Shown: piece after piece, positions 6,207 to 6,312 of the stretch
Layout: the number at the start of each line of letters is the position of its first letter
Numbering within the stretch: the stretch's first letter is position 1
DNA from: an uncultured Clostridia bacterium
Lineage (GTDB): Bacteria; Bacillota; Clostridia; Oscillospirales; Acutalibacteraceae
Reading direction: 5' to 3'
Assembly: GCA_946002045.1 (NCBI GenBank)
Contig: CAMFYM010000077.1
Coordinates: forward strand, 1-6,312
DNA: 6,312 nucleotides
Translations under genes and position numbers: made by a program
Notes under the pieces: generated by a model
Told to the model about the DNA's origin: nothing
What the model saw: only the letters and a program-made list of their open reading frames with translations
Databases searched by the model: none

Positions 6207-6312
6207 ACATACAGATAAGACATAATTTCGTCCCTGTTTTCCCAGCTGCCTACATCCTGACTCCACCAGCAGGCAGAGGCACCAAAGCCGTTCATTGACT
6301 GATATGTAACAT
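6197..6312 (-). pseudogene. 5' fragment of the interrupted GH30 gene (continues beyond window)
   Basis: On the minus strand the frame from 6310 reads VTYQSMNGFGASACWWSQ, then DVGSWENRDEIMSYLY, followed by VRQ and a TAA at 6199-6197 created by the element's terminal repeat. GFGASACWW is the conserved first-strand motif of this GH30 branch, lacking in the 3' piece. The native gene would continue from SYLY into VKEKGIGLN at 5929 and lower. The gene start, any signal peptide and the promoter lie outside the window to the right. Confidence 0.88.

Overview
The window looks like the end of a contig from an AT-leaning gut-type Firmicute, most likely a clostridial/Ruminococcaceae-Oscillospiraceae relative. 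This is inferred from the hisS-aspS pair, the clostridial flavour of MgsA and HisRS, strong GGAGG-type ribosome binding sites and a GH30-type polysaccharide hydrolase; no marker gene fixes the species. The first 45 bases are not genomic. They are leftover Illumina Nextera (Tn5) library adapter with its index, so native sequence starts at 46.

Layout: (1) 58-474 (+), a methylglyoxal synthase gene with its own terminator (484-514). (2) 518-794, a 277-bp non-autonomous, MITE-like element bounded by 25-bp terminal inverted repeats and TA dinucleotides. (3) 825-4555 (+), a tight three-gene operon hisS-aspS-yfbR: histidyl-tRNA synthetase, aspartyl-tRNA synthetase and an HD-domain 5'-deoxynucleotidase, with a 1-nt gap at the first junction and an 11-nt overlap at the second, closed by a terminator at 4560-4597. 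(4) 4614-6312 (-), a GH30-family glycoside hydrolase gene running off the right edge and interrupted by (5) a second copy of the same element at 5930-6206, in the same plus-strand orientation and differing from the first at 6 of 277 positions.

The most notable content is the element. Both copies have identical length, imperfect 25-bp terminal inverted repeats ending in TA, and nested internal hairpins. The copy in the GH30 gene leaves a clear footprint: removing the element plus one TA joins the two gene halves in frame (...SYLY|VKEKGIGLNIYRYN...). This supports TA target duplication as in IS630/Tc1-mariner-type transposition. The insertion stops the GH30 reading frame inside the terminal repeat, while an open frame inside the element runs into the 3' part of the gene and adds a foreign 35-residue N-terminus. 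The other copy ends 30 bp before the hisS start, so the tRNA-synthetase operon must be transcribed from a promoter in or at the edge of the element, or by read-through.

A second point is that the MgsA protein has Gly where the family's catalytic Asp (Asp71 in E. coli) belongs, with two further changes at active-site positions.
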